Shown here: positions 11,182-22,345 of the stretch, in pieces
How the letters are laid out: every line of letters starts with the position of its first letter
How positions within the stretch are numbered: the stretch's first letter is position 1
Origin: Lunularia cruciata
Taxonomy: Eukaryota; Streptophyta; Marchantiopsida; Lunulariales; Lunulariaceae
Assembly (NCBI GenBank): GCA_948567375.1
Contig: OX419761.1
Location: 2,048,501-2,112,500, forward strand
DNA length: 64,000 bases
Reading direction: 5' to 3'
Notes under the pieces: model-generated
Told to the model about the DNA's origin: nothing
Databases searched by the model: none
What the model saw: the letters and a program-made list of their open reading frames with translations, nothing else
Position numbers and translations under genes: made by a program

Positions 11182-12990
11182 GGTGCCAAGATCTACTCTT
11201 AGCTATCATAAGATACCCTCTTGTGCAAGTTTGTACTTTTGGTATTTCTGTAGCCAAAAGTCTCTCGCTTGAGAATGAGTTTCCTCTAAACCAAGCTTAT
11301 GCTTGACTTTTCTTGGTTCACTATGATAAAACCTTTCCCTTTGTACTTGTTTGCCCCATCTGGTTAAGATGTTGTACACGCATTATTGGGTCTTTGATTG
11401 TAGGGTCAAGTTCTTGGTATAATGGCATGAGTTCTTCTATGGCCACCATGATTGAAGCAATATATGTTGTCATTAGCCACAAGAGTGAGTTACCTTTGGG
11501 CTTTAATTGGCATAGGACATCTTTTGTGGCATTGTTATCCTCTGCTTGTTTCTTATTTGCCGGTTGTGGGCTTGTCAACTGATCCTTACTATCCTTTCTC
11601 CCCTCTTTGTGAGTTGTGGCCATATTGGTAGCTGCATTTGAGTCCTCCTTTTTGTCCTATACTAATCCTCTTGTGGGCTCCTCCTTTACTTTGATAACTT
11701 CTTTCTTTCTAGATAGTTCTAAATGGCAATCCTTCATCAACATAGCTTTGTCAACTTGCCTTCTATGATGAGCTAGCTTTGCTGTCATGGGCTCCTAGGA
11801 TGGCATTAAGGATAGGGGTGGCTTTCTTTGATGCCTCTCTTAGTTTAGGAACCTCCTTGTCTTCTTTGATGTTACCGGAGAGCTGCCTATGTCCTTGTTA
11901 TAATTGGATTTTTGAAACTATTGTATTTCATTGTTAAGATCCCTAATGTCTACCTTGTTGCCTATTATTGGTGATAAAATCTAGGTGAAGGAATCATCAC
12001 TTTCTAATCCTTTGTCATTAACCAAAAAATTTTTGCTTGATCTGCTGCAATTTGTGATCTAGAGTGGCAGGCTTTATCCATGTTGTCATCTCTCCCTTTG
12101 GTTTCATGGTTGTTTCTGCTTCCATTTTAGATTCATCAATCAATTGGGGATGCCACTTCCATTTCTTTGATGCCTAAGCCTTGTGTCATGCTACTATCAT
12201 CTTCTTATGATAGTTTAAAATTCATCCACAACCACAATTTCTTTGTGCATGCATACTCCTTGTCTACTATCTTGTATTTCTTTATCTCCTTAGTTACATC
12301 AAAATGCTCACTAAAGTATTATGGAGGATTGAAATAGTTATTACTTCCTCTTTTCTTCCTTCATAAGGAGGTGCCATCTTATATCTTATGTAGAAGTGTA
12401 GGATGAAAGGCAATATAATCATAACACCTCCTTGCTCAGTCATGTCTTACGGTTGGTTGGTGACATGCTCATGAAAAATTCTTGCACAACTCACTAACTT
12501 TCCCTTATAGAGATTTTGAAAGAATATTGCTTGGTTGAGGTTGACATAAGAAATTTGTTTCAATTTGAAGAGTTACATAATTAATTTGGAAGCTACTCTT
12601 TTGATATGATCTTTAAGGGAGTGTACACAATATCTAGTAGTCATTTTCTCCTTGTCAAAGGAGTCATCTATCTTTGGCTTTAGTGTTTTACTAGGACGAT
12701 TGTGATAGGTGTTTATGAACATCTGTCCAAAGGTCAGATTTTGGGTCCAAGATGCAACTTGTTGCATGTGGTCCAAATATAGGACTTCCTCTCATGTTCT
12801 AAGGGCTTGAAGCACTATTTTTACAGATTTCTTCAAGCATTGATGAGTCTGATAGACTCCAATCCCACAACAAGAATTCTAGTTTTCTACTACATATATA
12901 CTCTACTCTAAGGTGTAGGTCTTGTTAAGTGTGGAGTTTGATTTTTACTAGAATGCTATACAAGATAAGTATAACCAGAATGTTGAAGAG
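11182..12990 (-). pseudogene. E6 relic, N-terminal part of E-type ORF
   Basis: The minus strand carries the E-type conserved region in decayed form. At about 12513-12570 it reads FKLKQISYVNLNQAIFF, which aligns with FKPERTTYVNMQQAVFF in E1. It is preceded by a basic segment ending KRVASKLIM and followed by ARIFHEH, where E1 has AKCFHHQ. The downstream piece 11321-11623 is lysine- and glutamine-rich. Many stops. This is the most diverged E-type copy in the window, older than chromovirus A, which is inserted in it. No termini were found. Confidence 0.55.
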
Positions 12991-13232
12991 TAAGTAAAAG
13001 ACAAATCTTTTATGGGAGTGTAGAAGTGTCAAATGGGATAGATCTTCATATAATGGAACTTCATTATGGAAGTGAATAGAAAGGCAACTCTTGTTGGGAT
13101 CAAATTCTCTATAGCTACAAATGCAAATGAGACGTACATTTGTTTTTTGGAAGTATCTTCTTCATAGACACCAAGATCATGGAAAGTAAAGCTCTAGGTA
13201 AGAGTTAAGTCTACCTAAATTTTGGGACAAGT

Positions 13233-13415
13233 GTGTCTTGTGGGAGCTACGGGCAGGTTGGGGGATTATGGGATTATGGGCATGGTCGTGAGACCTATGG
13301 ACATGGAACATGCGGGATGGCAAGGAGACCTATGAGAATGGATCCTACTTGCATGGCTGGCCAGACCTATGGGCATGGGACCTGTAGGAAGGCTATGGGA
13401 TCGCAAGACCTATAA
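13233..13415 (+). repeat. Degenerate tandem repeat (GACCTATGGGCATGG-like units)
   Basis: Several imperfect copies of AGACCTATGGGCATGGGA-like units, for example around 13290, 13330, 13362 and 13410. Spacing is irregular. The open frame (ETYGHGTC repeated) looks like a by-product of the repeat and not a gene. Confidence 0.5.
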
Positions 13416-13557
13416 GAATGGGAAGCTACAAAGATGGATCCCTTTTGTGGAACTAAGTGAGGTGACATGTAAATTAGTATTAGACAGTCTAGGGTTTAAT
13501 ATGGGATCAATTAGAGCACACATTCCAAAATAAGATAAGGGACTCTAAGTGCAAGTG

Positions 13558-13582
13558 TATATATATATATATATATATATAT
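13558..13582. repeat. (TA)12 microsatellite
   Basis: Uninterrupted alternating TA of 25 bases. Simple sequence repeat with no evidence of function. Confidence 0.95.
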
Positions 13583-14639
13583 TGATAGTTCTTGAATAAT
13601 CAAAATATTGTGCAGTTGTGACATAGGCAAACATGGGGCAAACCATATAAATTTGGTATAATTCTCATGCATGCTACTCTTGATAGATTGATGAATGAAC
13701 TTTTCTCCATTGAATAGCCAAGTTTTTTTTCCCAATGTTCTCTCAATTCCAATTCAAATTATTTTCTCCCAACAATTCTCCCTCATCCTCTTAGGCATTT
13801 TCTCTTTCTTTCCCCTCATCTCTCATGTACCATGGCAAAGTCAGTCAATTCCCATTTCTAGAGCAAGAACACCAAATGCTTTCTCTTGATCACTACAACT
13901 CTATAGTAGATTACCCCTTTTTTTACAATAAGAGACCAAAGGATGGCATTTGGAATCTTTCTATATGTTTTAGGTGCAAACACCATGACTGTTGATTGTA
14001 GGAAGAAGGCGGAAGCTATGTCTAGATCAACTTTGAGTATTGGGCATCACTTTGAGTGCTAAGAATCATTGTGAGTACATCAATCAAAATGCAATAGACT
14101 CTCTTGTTTCTTGGAAAAGTGCAGATTCTACTTAATTAGCTATGTAGGCATGTGACTCTCCAAAACGCGCAGTTGCTTGCTAAACTTCTCAATTTATAGC
14201 ATACATCCTTGGTCATTCTTTATCCCTTTGGCGGTTAAGGAGTAGGTGGGCACTTGCTTTCCGCACATCCAAAGGCATTTGCATTTCCTCCATAGTTAGG
14301 TGTCATTCTCCTACATGCAAAAGATTCTCCTCCAATCACTTCCCATGCACCAAGCTTGCCTACCAAGTGCTAACCATTATCTTTGCTACAATAACCCTTT
14401 GTGGTAATTCCTTGTTGAGCTAGCAATGCATTCAAATTATGGTGGCACTTGTATATGAGTGCCATCATAGTACTTAGCACTTAGGCCTATAAGTGATCAA
14501 CTTGTAAGCACTCCAAGTGCTTATCCTCTTGCAAGCACTAGGGTACTACATCCTTCCAAGTGCTGCCCATCTTGATTTTGGTGACACCACTAAGAGTGGT
14601 GTCACAAAATCAAATTTTTCATAATTATTTTTCTTTACA
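13583..14639 (+). repeat. Probable 5' LTR (3' portion) of element F
   Basis: The right edge is well supported: the sequence ends TTCTTTACA at 14639 and is followed at once by an initiator-Met primer site (14640-14651). I cannot fix the left edge, so the start given is only a lower bound. Near its 3' end lies a long hairpin (14572-14613). The zero spacing between LTR and primer site would suit Ty1/copia, but no F coding sequence survives to prove this. Confidence 0.45.
14572..14613. repeat. 19-bp hairpin near the F LTR end
   Basis: GTGACACCACT (14581-14591), loop AAG, AGTGGTGTCAC (14595-14605) form a perfect 11-bp stem. After a bulged G at 14580 the stem continues with TTGATTTT pairing to AAAATCAA. 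Only 26-68 bases before the primer site, so it would be near the 5' end of the genomic RNA, where it could act in packaging or termination (inference). Confidence 0.8.
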
Positions 14640-14651
14640 TGGTATTAGAGC
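14640..14651 (+). other. Primer binding site of element F
   Basis: TGGTATTAGAGC, one substitution from the standard initiator-Met site TGGTATCAGAGC, immediately after TTTACA. Element E1 inserted 18 bases further on. F leader resumes at 18784 for about 60 bases and then meets E2. Confidence 0.6.
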
Positions 14652-15618
14652 AATAAAGACCACAAACATTGTGACAACCCGGCAAATATCACTTTTGCGG
14701 TAATTGGGTAAGTAAAGTTCGTTCCCGCAGAGATATGATTCAGAATTGGTCAAATACAAAGTCAAAAGTCACAATTGCAGTTCTTCTTGGTTTCTTCCTT
14801 AATCTCTCAAGTAGAACTACACCCAGAAGAGAGTAACAAGCTCACAATCTTGACAACTTGTCACGAATACACCCACACATAATCACAACATAGCAAATTC
14901 TGTCCAAATAACTCTTGATTGTGATGATTCAGATTCTCCCGAAGATGGCACTTCACTATGAAGAACGATTTTGCCTCAGAATTGTGTTCCACTCTTCCAC
15001 TAAAGGCACAACTTCCTCGATCAAAATTGCTTCACATCAACTTCGTGCTGCACTAAAAAATGCAGAATACTACCAACACTACAATTCCTCTCAGATCTGT
15101 CAAGGCATTGTTCCGATGCACGTCACATAGGATCAAACACACAGAATGAAGATCAAGGCTGCAGAATCCAACATCCACAGACACACTGACTTGCTCTTCG
15201 GAATTCTCCACACACTCACAAACACACACACAAAATTGACAATCGGAATTAAGCTCAAGTGATGAGCACTAAGAACAACACTTTGCTTTATCTATCTTCA
15301 GAAATATGAATACTGAACAATATTGCACTGCAAATGATTCTCTTAAATAATGAAGCAAATGGTAGTTCTTCCTACCTATGCACCGCTTCCTAACATCTTT
15401 TCCTACCTTCAGATCCCAAGTGACAATCTATCTTTTCATATCTACCTCTTCCTATCTCAAAATCGATACTTATCTCGATCTGATGTCTACCTCATCATTG
15501 ACTTCCAAACCTGATGTAAAAGACCAAAACCGAGGAGAGAAATAGGAGAATGGAAATTCACATTGGGACACTTGAATGAGGGAAAACTCCGAATGCCTAG
15601 CATGAGCTTCGGCCTTGG

Positions 15619-15626
15619 TATTTATA
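15619..15626 (-). promoter_or_regulatory. TATA box in E1 tail
   Basis: TATAAATA on the minus strand within CCTATAAATACC, about 20 bases downstream of the heat-shock-like cluster and about 950 bases before the element's 3' end. It would start transcription reading out of the 3' tail, as a 3' LTR promoter would. E4 has CTATTTAAAGG at the equivalent place (about 31339). Confidence 0.5.
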
Positions 15627-15645
15627 GGTAGCATACAAGACCTTT

Positions 15646-15850
15646 GAAGCTTCTCAAGAAGCTTCCTTGAGCCGCTTTCTTGGAGTGCAAGCCAAGTTAA
15701 CTAGGAAGCTTCTCAAGAAGCTTCCTTCTAGAAGCCGCCTACTTGGCGTGCAAGCTAAGCTAGTTAGAAACTTCTAGAAGCTTCCTTCTAGAAGCTACCT
15801 GCTTAGGGCGCAAGTTAACTAGTTGGGAAGCTTCCTAAGATGCTTCTAGA
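15646..15850 (-). promoter_or_regulatory. Tandem repeats rich in heat-shock-element-like motifs (E1)
   Basis: Three to four degenerate ~60-bp units built of GAAGCTTC and TTCTAGAA palindromes. Positions 15767-15784 read GAAacTTCtaGAAgcTTC, four contiguous alternating heat-shock units with exact 2-base spacing. Gapped versions occur at 15646-15665 and 15705-15733. The cluster lies directly upstream of the minus-strand TATA box. Heat-shock factors bind such arrays and drive the Arabidopsis retrotransposon ONSEN (established knowledge). That E1 responds to heat is inference. E3 and E4 lack the cluster. Confidence 0.6.
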
Positions 15851-15877
15851 ATATTCTAGGCTATTTTGGCTTATTCT

Positions 15878-18444
15878 CTACTTTGTAAGCTCGACTAACT
15901 TCGTCACTAAACTCCATATTGTTACACCTGATGATCTTCTGACCACTTCTCCTTCTTCGGGTATAGCTAATTCTACTAATTCTTGTACTAATTCTACTAC
16001 TTCTACACTAGGAACTACAATTGAGCTCAGGGTTACTCCATCTACTTCTTTATTTCCTGACCCACTCTTCTCTAATGTGTCAATTACCAAGTCCGATGAC
16101 CCCTGAATTCCTACTTCTGCAACATCGGGTTTCTTCTCCGCTGTCACACTATCCCAAATCTTCTCTAACTCCAAATTAACTAAATCTAATCTAAGACTAA
16201 CATTGTTTTCTACTTCTAACATCTTCCGATCTACACGCTCTCTCAATCGGATCAACAACGTGCTCATGTCCACATCCTTGGCTTTTCTTTTCCGAGTTTC
16301 TTGCACAAGCAACTTCAACTCATGTAGGTGGGCTTCTTCCAATCTCCCTTCAGCCTCCGTGCTTAGAATTGCTCTCAACTTCCCCGCAACTTCTCCCACT
16401 GATTCCGATGCATATCCTCGAGAGCGTTCTACCTTCAATTCCTCACGATACATCTTCAACTCGTCTTTGTACTCCGTAGAGAGCATCTTCTTCTCTTTTG
16501 CATATTGCATGCTCTGCAATTTTACGCTTCTGATGAGTTCTCATAATCGTTCCTCTTCCTCTTGCCTGGCTGCTAACTCCCTCTGCCATGTTTGATCCTT
16601 CCCCGCGGCACTCTTCTTCAAGCTATCCAATTCCTGCTCCATTACGATGGTCATTGCCTTCAAAGGAACATTCTCAATGCGCACATCACTCACTTCCTCC
16701 TTCATCATGCTTAGCCACATTGCCTGTTTTGTGACTTCTCCGGCTTGCCTCTGCAGTTCTTTTTTTTTTTAACCTTGCAGCTTTCTTGTAACATTGCGAG
16801 AGTCTTCTTCTTCAAGACTTCCTCCTGCCAAAGGTCTTTCATTTCTTCACTTCTTTGGACTTGTTGCTCCTACAACCCCTTCACTTCACTCAACAAATGC
16901 ATCACCACCTGCAACTCGTTCATCCCCTTCCTACGCTCTTGGGGAATTACCTTCCGATGCTCCTTCTGCAGCTCCAACAATGGTGTGACCACTTTTGTCA
17001 AATACAATATCCCACCAAAGTTATCTTCCCCTTCATTGCCGTCTTTGTCTTGAGTCTTCACCTCCTTCATCGGCTCCTTCATCCAAAGTTGCGATATTCA
17101 TTTCTTCAGAGACATCGTTTCTATACTTTCTTCGTCTTTGCCTATTGAACTTGGCCCTGTTAGATACTCCTCCTTCTCCTCTGGTCTCAACTTGTTCACC
17201 ACCATCGCCTGACAAGCTTCAATGACCACCACCGATTGCTGAACTTCTGGCTCCCCCTCGCTATTGCTTCCAGACTCCTCACTTTTTAAGGTGAGCTCCT
17301 CTTCTTTGGATTTCTCTTCTTGCAACTTGGTTTCTTCCTCAGACTCTGATCCTGATGATGCTTCTCTCACCATCTTCGTATTCTTCATAGTCAGCCTTTG
17401 AGTCTTCCTTTGAGTGGGAGGCGACTTTACTTCTTTGGGTTTGCCACATTTCTTTGTCTTTGGACTGGTGATTTCTTCAACCTTCCACTGTCCGGTCTTC
17501 AAGAAATACTCATCATTGGCTTGCAGATGTAGCATATACTGGCGCTCTTCTTCATCCGGTTCCCATCGTAAGTCAAGATGAACATGAGACACCATACGAT
17601 GACGCTCCTCTACTGTTAGTAGGTTCAACCCAAAGTAGACGTGTGCTGTGAACGGTGCAAAATAATGCGGCAGAGAACTTGTTTGCCAATTGATCACCAT
17701 TTGCCTTGTTTGGTGGTGAAAGCACTTTGCCTAGTTCACCGGAACTCCTGCAAACATTCGGTGGAAGAAGACTGCTTGCTGCATGTTCACATATGTGGTT
17801 CGTTCTGGCTTGAACATGGCCATCGTTGCCCCCACGATGCTTCTCCACATCGGGTCCCGATAGGACTCCACCTTGTATCCATTCATCGTTCTTGGAGCAA
17901 AAATTGAGTTGCAGATTTCCGCCGTCTCCTCTACAGCATCACACTTCCGATAGAAGGTGATCCCCGTCGGCTCTCTTGCTTCTCTCCCAAATACTAACCT
18001 CCAATCCAACTCAGTCCATCAAGCTGGATTCACTCTCTTCCCTTCCACCTCGGGACCCTCCTCACAATTACTGGCAGCTATTTTTGCCATCACTCCCGGG
18101 AAACTGAAATTCCAGTTCCATGCTAAGAAAGTAATGCAAAGTCTAGTCAAGACTTTGATTCTAGCTACTACATCTAATCTTTGAATTGCAAAACTTTGCA
18201 CCGCCAATGCATTGGCCACCTTCTTTGCCATAATTTGTTCTCTTGTTCTACGATGCTGAAAGATGATACCCTCTCTTGGACGAGACACTCTAACTCCCTC
18301 AGGATTTTGGAAAAATTCACTCTCGATGGGCTTCCGGACACACATTGTTGTAGGATGACTACTCAAAGGGATTGGAAATTTACTTGGCATATTCAACTTG
18401 TCCCTGCATAGTTGCAATCTTATATTACCCCGAATTGTAGTCAT
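15878..18444 (-). pseudogene. E-type ORF of E1 (about 850 codons, unknown function)
   Basis: One frame runs from 18444 to about 16770 with four in-frame stops, then shifts at a poly-A run (about 16760) and continues as a coiled-coil to 15878. The N-terminal basic part contains HRRTREQIMAKKVANA. The most conserved region has ELDWRLVFGREA, FKPERTTYVNMQQAVFF (about 17765-17820) and SLPHYFAPFTAHVYFGLNLL. After it come a K/E/S-rich acidic linker (17100-17500) and long heptad-rich helices. No zinc knuckle, protease, polymerase or membrane segment is visible. I do not recognise the family. The same ORF lies downstream of integrase in H. Stops at 18016-18018 (CGA to TGA type) and about 17730 (TGG to TAG) are shared with E4. 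Confidence 0.75.
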
Positions 18445-18783
18445 TCTTCAGTCGATTTCAAATTCTACCTTCTCTCTTCTGCGTGCAAATCCCGGTCACT
18501 ACCAAGACATGCTTCTTCTGCCTCTGCTGTTTCTTGAAATGTCCTTTCTTGCCACATACCATGGTCTTTGTATCTTTTGCGCCTTCCGACCTGAAGACGG
18601 TGCTCTTCAGACTTTTTCCGTCGTACTCTTTTTTTGAGTACCTCCATCATCGGATCCGATGTCGTCTTCTTCGGATGTCCTCCAAAGTTACTTCCGTCCA
18701 TTCTTCATCTGCAATTTGACTTCCAGTGCTTACTTCTCTTAAACACTAATAAACATAGAAAAACAAAAAATGTGGGTAACACA

Positions 18784-18845
18784 AACATCCTTTGATGCAT
18801 TTTGGTGTAAGGTGAGCAAGAGAAGTGCAACTTGTTGATATACTC
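18784..18845 (+). other. Leader of element F, resumed after E1
   Basis: Begins with the second copy of the AACAT target duplication and continues F's leader for about 60 bases before E-type coding sequence (E2) starts near 18846. No gene is visible. Confidence 0.45.
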
Positions 18846-21027
18846 ACTACTTTCTCCTTGTCTACTCTAACTTCTTCAACTAACTCAAGTAACTCACCCA
18901 AAGTCACATGCATTCCTACTTCAAATACTTGGAATTGGTTTTCTACACTTTCCTTTAAACTACCATGAAGTTGATCTAATTTTGATCTAACCAAATCTAA
19001 TCTAAGACAAACATTGTCTCCTCTTTCAATTCTTTTCCTATCTGCTCTATTTCTAAGATGAATTAACAAAATATTCATATCAATGTCCTTCACCTTTCAC
19101 TCCTAAGTCTCCTTTACCAACAACTTTAATTCATATAGGTAAGACTCCTCTAACTGTACTTCAGCTCTAGTGCTAAACATCACCTTCAATCTATTGATAA
19201 TTTCTCTCATTGATTCCAACCGCTTCTTTTATGAGATCAACTCATCTTGGGTCCTCTCCTCTTGCAACTTTTCCCAAAGCATCATCAACTCTTGAGCATG
19301 CTTTGCCTCTAACATCTTCCTTTCTTTAGCCTGATGCACAACTTGAGCTTTTGAGCGCTTGATCAAATCCCAAAATCTCCCTTCTTCATGTACTTTGCTT
19401 GCTAGTTCTTGTGTTCAAGCCTGATATTTCTCTATTGCAGCTGATCTGAACTCCTCTACTACTTGTTCATTCACAAGTGCTCTAGTCTTGGAGTGCACAT
19501 TTCAAGTTGAGCATCATTGAATTCTTCCTTCAGTTTTTTGAACATCACCTTCTACTCCTTCAGCTCTTCCTTTTATTGTTCCAAGAAACCTCCATGCTTC
19601 TCAAAAATCTCTTGCAAATCTTTAAGACTCTACCAATAAATCACCACATCAACCCAAAGTACTTTGGCTTCTTCTTCACATTGGGTCAATTGCTCCTTTA
19701 ACTGCAAGACTTCATCACTCAAATGCTTCACCACCTAAAGCTCATCCTTCACCTCAAGATGTTCTTTCTTCATCTTCTTCTGCAAATGCACTAGTAAAGG
19801 AAAGACCTCATTTCACAAATAATTCACTCCTCAAAATGTGCTCTTGTCCTTGACTTTGGTAGGTGATGTTTCTATTGGTGCCTTACTCCAAAGTCCTAAC
19901 CTCCTTACCTTCAAATTGACCTCCTCCAAGCTTTCTACTTCTTCTTTTGCTTGACTTGGTCCTAGATTTTCAAATTACATACTTCTTCTTGATCTCACTC
20001 CCTCTTAAGTACCATTCTTGGCTCCTTCTCCTGCTCTTCCAAGATCTCAAATTCAAGTAATTTCAGGTACAAGGTGTCTCCTCCTTCCATGCACTCAATC
20101 TAAACATGCAAACTCTGTTCCTTCTCCTCAGCCACTTCTTCTATTCATTGTTGACCTTTGGGCTCACCTTCGCTACCATTGCTTGACTCCTTACTCTTCA
20201 AAGTGAGCTCTTCTTCTTCAAAATTCATGTAATTGGATTTTGTCTCTGCCTTTGACTCAACTCCCAAAGACAAATCCACCATTGTTGTCTTGTGCCTTAG
20301 GTTGAGTCTTTGAGCTGTCCTCCTCTTCATTGGGGACACCATATCCTTGGGTTGACTTTGCTTCCTTGAATTTGGGATGAAGAATGTCATTTTCTTCTCA
20401 AATCTAGTCCAGGTGAAATAATCATCTCCTTCTTCAATCTCCACCATGTAATTTCTCTTGTTTTTGTCTGCATCTTGACAAAGATCTAGATGGAAATGCA
20501 ACACCATCTTCTTCTTCTCTTTGAAGCTTACCAGGTTCAAACTCAAATAAAGATGTGCTGCAAATGGTTCAAAGTAATGGGGTGGCAAGCCCATCCTCCA
20601 ATTTATGATCATCTATCTCATTCTCTGTAGAAGCACTTTGCCCAATTCACCTTCTCGCCTGCAAACATGAGGTGAAAGAAAATTGCCTACTACTTTGTAA
20701 CATAGGTGGTTTGCTTTGGCTTCATCATAGCCATTAGAGCCCTAGCAATCCTTTTCTCATTGAGTCTTTGTAAATTTCTACCTTATAACCATTATTTGTG
20801 CGAGGTGCACTAAAGGTATTCTTCAACACCTTAGTTTCCTCTATAGGATCACATTTTTGATTGAAAGTGATTCCTATCACATCTCTTGCTTCTCACCCCA
20901 ACACAAGCCTCCAATCCAACTCAATCATGTGGTTATTGATGTTGATATCCAAAATTGTGTGCACCTCCTCCATTACCACAGTGCTGGAAACTCCCATGTC
21001 CAAATCACATCCATAGCCCCTACCTTT
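18846..21027 (-). pseudogene. E2, truncated E-type copy
   Basis: Minus strand, both ends missing. The C-terminal coiled-coil (18850-19800) includes KDIDMNILLIHLRNRADRK, matching KDVDMSTLLIRLRERVDRK in E1. Next comes an acidic linker, then GLPPHYFEPFAAHLYLSLNLV (about 20530-20600), KVNWAKCF, MKPKQTTYVT--AIFF (about 20667-20723) and ELDWRLVLGREA (about 20905). It still has Trp where E1 and E4 have a TAG stop. The N-terminal end is cut by chromovirus B at 21028 and the other end joins F leader, so its own termini are lost. Confidence 0.7.
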
Positions 21028-21765
21028 TGTAATACCAATAGCTAGACATATGATCTAGAGATGAAATTTGGTTTGGTAACATCTGGGAGGATTTAATACA
21101 TGATGGACTAAGTAGATCAGACAAAGGTATAACCAAAATAGTACTTCTACAAATAGGCCAAAAACCAAAACATGCTTGAAGACTTTAGAATCAATAGCTA
21201 GACATATGATCTAAAGGTAGAATTTGGGTTGGTGACATCTAGAAGGATGGTACACATAATGAATGAAGTAGATCAGGTAGAGGTATCACCAAAAGATCAC
21301 TTCTACTAATAGGGAAAAAACCTAAATAGGCCTAAAAACTTCAGAGGCAATTTTGGAAGCCTAAACAGATGAATTAGGCCTAAAAAATGTGCAGTTTCCT
21401 CCCCCCTCCAAATAAAAGGATAGGTTGGAATTTCCTCCGCCCCTGTTTGTCTCACCAAGAGCTTTCCAAAAATACCTTACCCGCGTGATTTTGAGATTCC
21501 TACAAGAAGATTCCCTAAAATATTCCCTTTGGTCAAAGCCCATTTGACCAACTAAATAGGACCAAGATCAACATATCACCCATCCAAGTAAGTAATCTTA
21601 AGGTGGAGCTCGTTGATAGGTCACCTATCTATGTACATAATCCTATGGTGGAGCATCCTTAGAGGAATTCTTCTCTGGCTATATAATAAAGAGAAGGTGC
21701 TTCCTTGGGGCACCAAAGTTTGAGTGTGAAACTTGTGTTTTCTCTTTTTATCCTTGGAATATTCA
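21028..21765 (+). repeat. 5' LTR of chromovirus B
   Basis: TGTAATACCAATAGC at the start and GGAATATTCA at the end. 738 bp, with the TATA box TATATAATAAA at about 21681. More diverged from A and C than they are from each other. Confidence 0.88.
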
Positions 21766-21766
21766 A

Positions 21767-21778
21767 TGGTATTAGAGC
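21767..21778 (+). other. Primer binding site of B
   Basis: TGGTATTAGAGC one base after the LTR end, the initiator-Met site with one substitution. Confidence 0.8.
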
Positions 21779-21898
21779 AAATGTTTCAATCCAAGAGAGT
21801 GGACCATCTCTCTTGGAACAACATAGACTACTGAGATTGACTAATTTTGGGGAGAAAAAATCACAGAGCAATTGATAGGTTAGGAGAGTTTTAGAGAG

Positions 21899-22311
21899 AT
21901 GGAGGCACCTAGAGGACATTTTCCTACACCTTGGTTTCCCTTCTTGCATCCATTTCACATCAAGATCATGCACATCTAGTGAGAAAAAGTGAGAGTTTAT
22001 CTTGTTTACCATTTTGGAATAGAGTTCATGGGCATAGTGATGAACTCACGAAAATCGGTGATTCTACCTATAGTGATTTACAATAATGAGTGGGATTTGA
22101 CAATCTACATTTTGTTGTGATGGATCTAAATGTCTCAAATCCTCTCCCTTTCAACACTTAAGTAGAAATTCATTACATAGTTAGACCAAAAGTGATGCTT
22201 AGGGATTTTGTAGTCAAGAATTTTGGTGAGGAATATTATCAAAGAGTGATATCTTCCGAAGCCCCAATAGTGCGTGCACCATCCCAAGTGATCATATTAA
22301 CTCTCTATTGA
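21899..22311 (+). pseudogene. Leader ORF ('ORF0') of B
   Basis: ATG 21899 (MEAPRGHFPTPWFPF) to TGA 22309-22311. Contains KVRVYLVYHFGIEFMG and YNNEWDLTIY, then after a frame disturbance the FRDFVVKNFGEEYYQRV block. Homologous to the leader ORFs of A and C at the same place. Function unknown. Confidence 0.55.
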
Positions 22312-22345
22312 TGTAGAAAGGAGCAAGTGAGCATTTGCAAGAACC

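Larger units (their letters stand above)
14670..18783 (-). mobile_element. Element E1: LTR-less element with TG...CA ends and 5-bp TSD
   Basis: Reads right to left. The 5' end (18783) is TGTGTTACCCACATTTTTTG and the 3' end (14670) is GCCGGGTTGTCACA. Both sides carry the perfect target duplication AACAT (14665-14669 and 18784-18788), so both ends are real. The two ends form a weak inverted repeat (TGTG..ACCC.CA against TGTGACAACCCGGCA). Comparing the first ~350 and last ~1200 bases by eye I find no LTR pair. The inside holds one long broken ORF, then a 1.2-kb tail with a heat-shock-like repeat cluster and a TATA box. Related copies: E3 and E4. Confidence 0.85.

Noticed and set aside
13233-13415. 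Open frame with repeated YGHGTC as a gene
   Set aside because: Explained by the tandem DNA repeat. No start context or homologous copies.
13558-13582. (TA)12 run as a TATA promoter
   Set aside because: A plain microsatellite. No supporting downstream gene or conserved context.
14670-18783. E1 as an ordinary large retrotransposon derivative (LARD)
   Set aside because: LARDs have LTRs. E1, E3 and E4 show none by eye although both ends are fixed by target duplications. A computed alignment is still needed.
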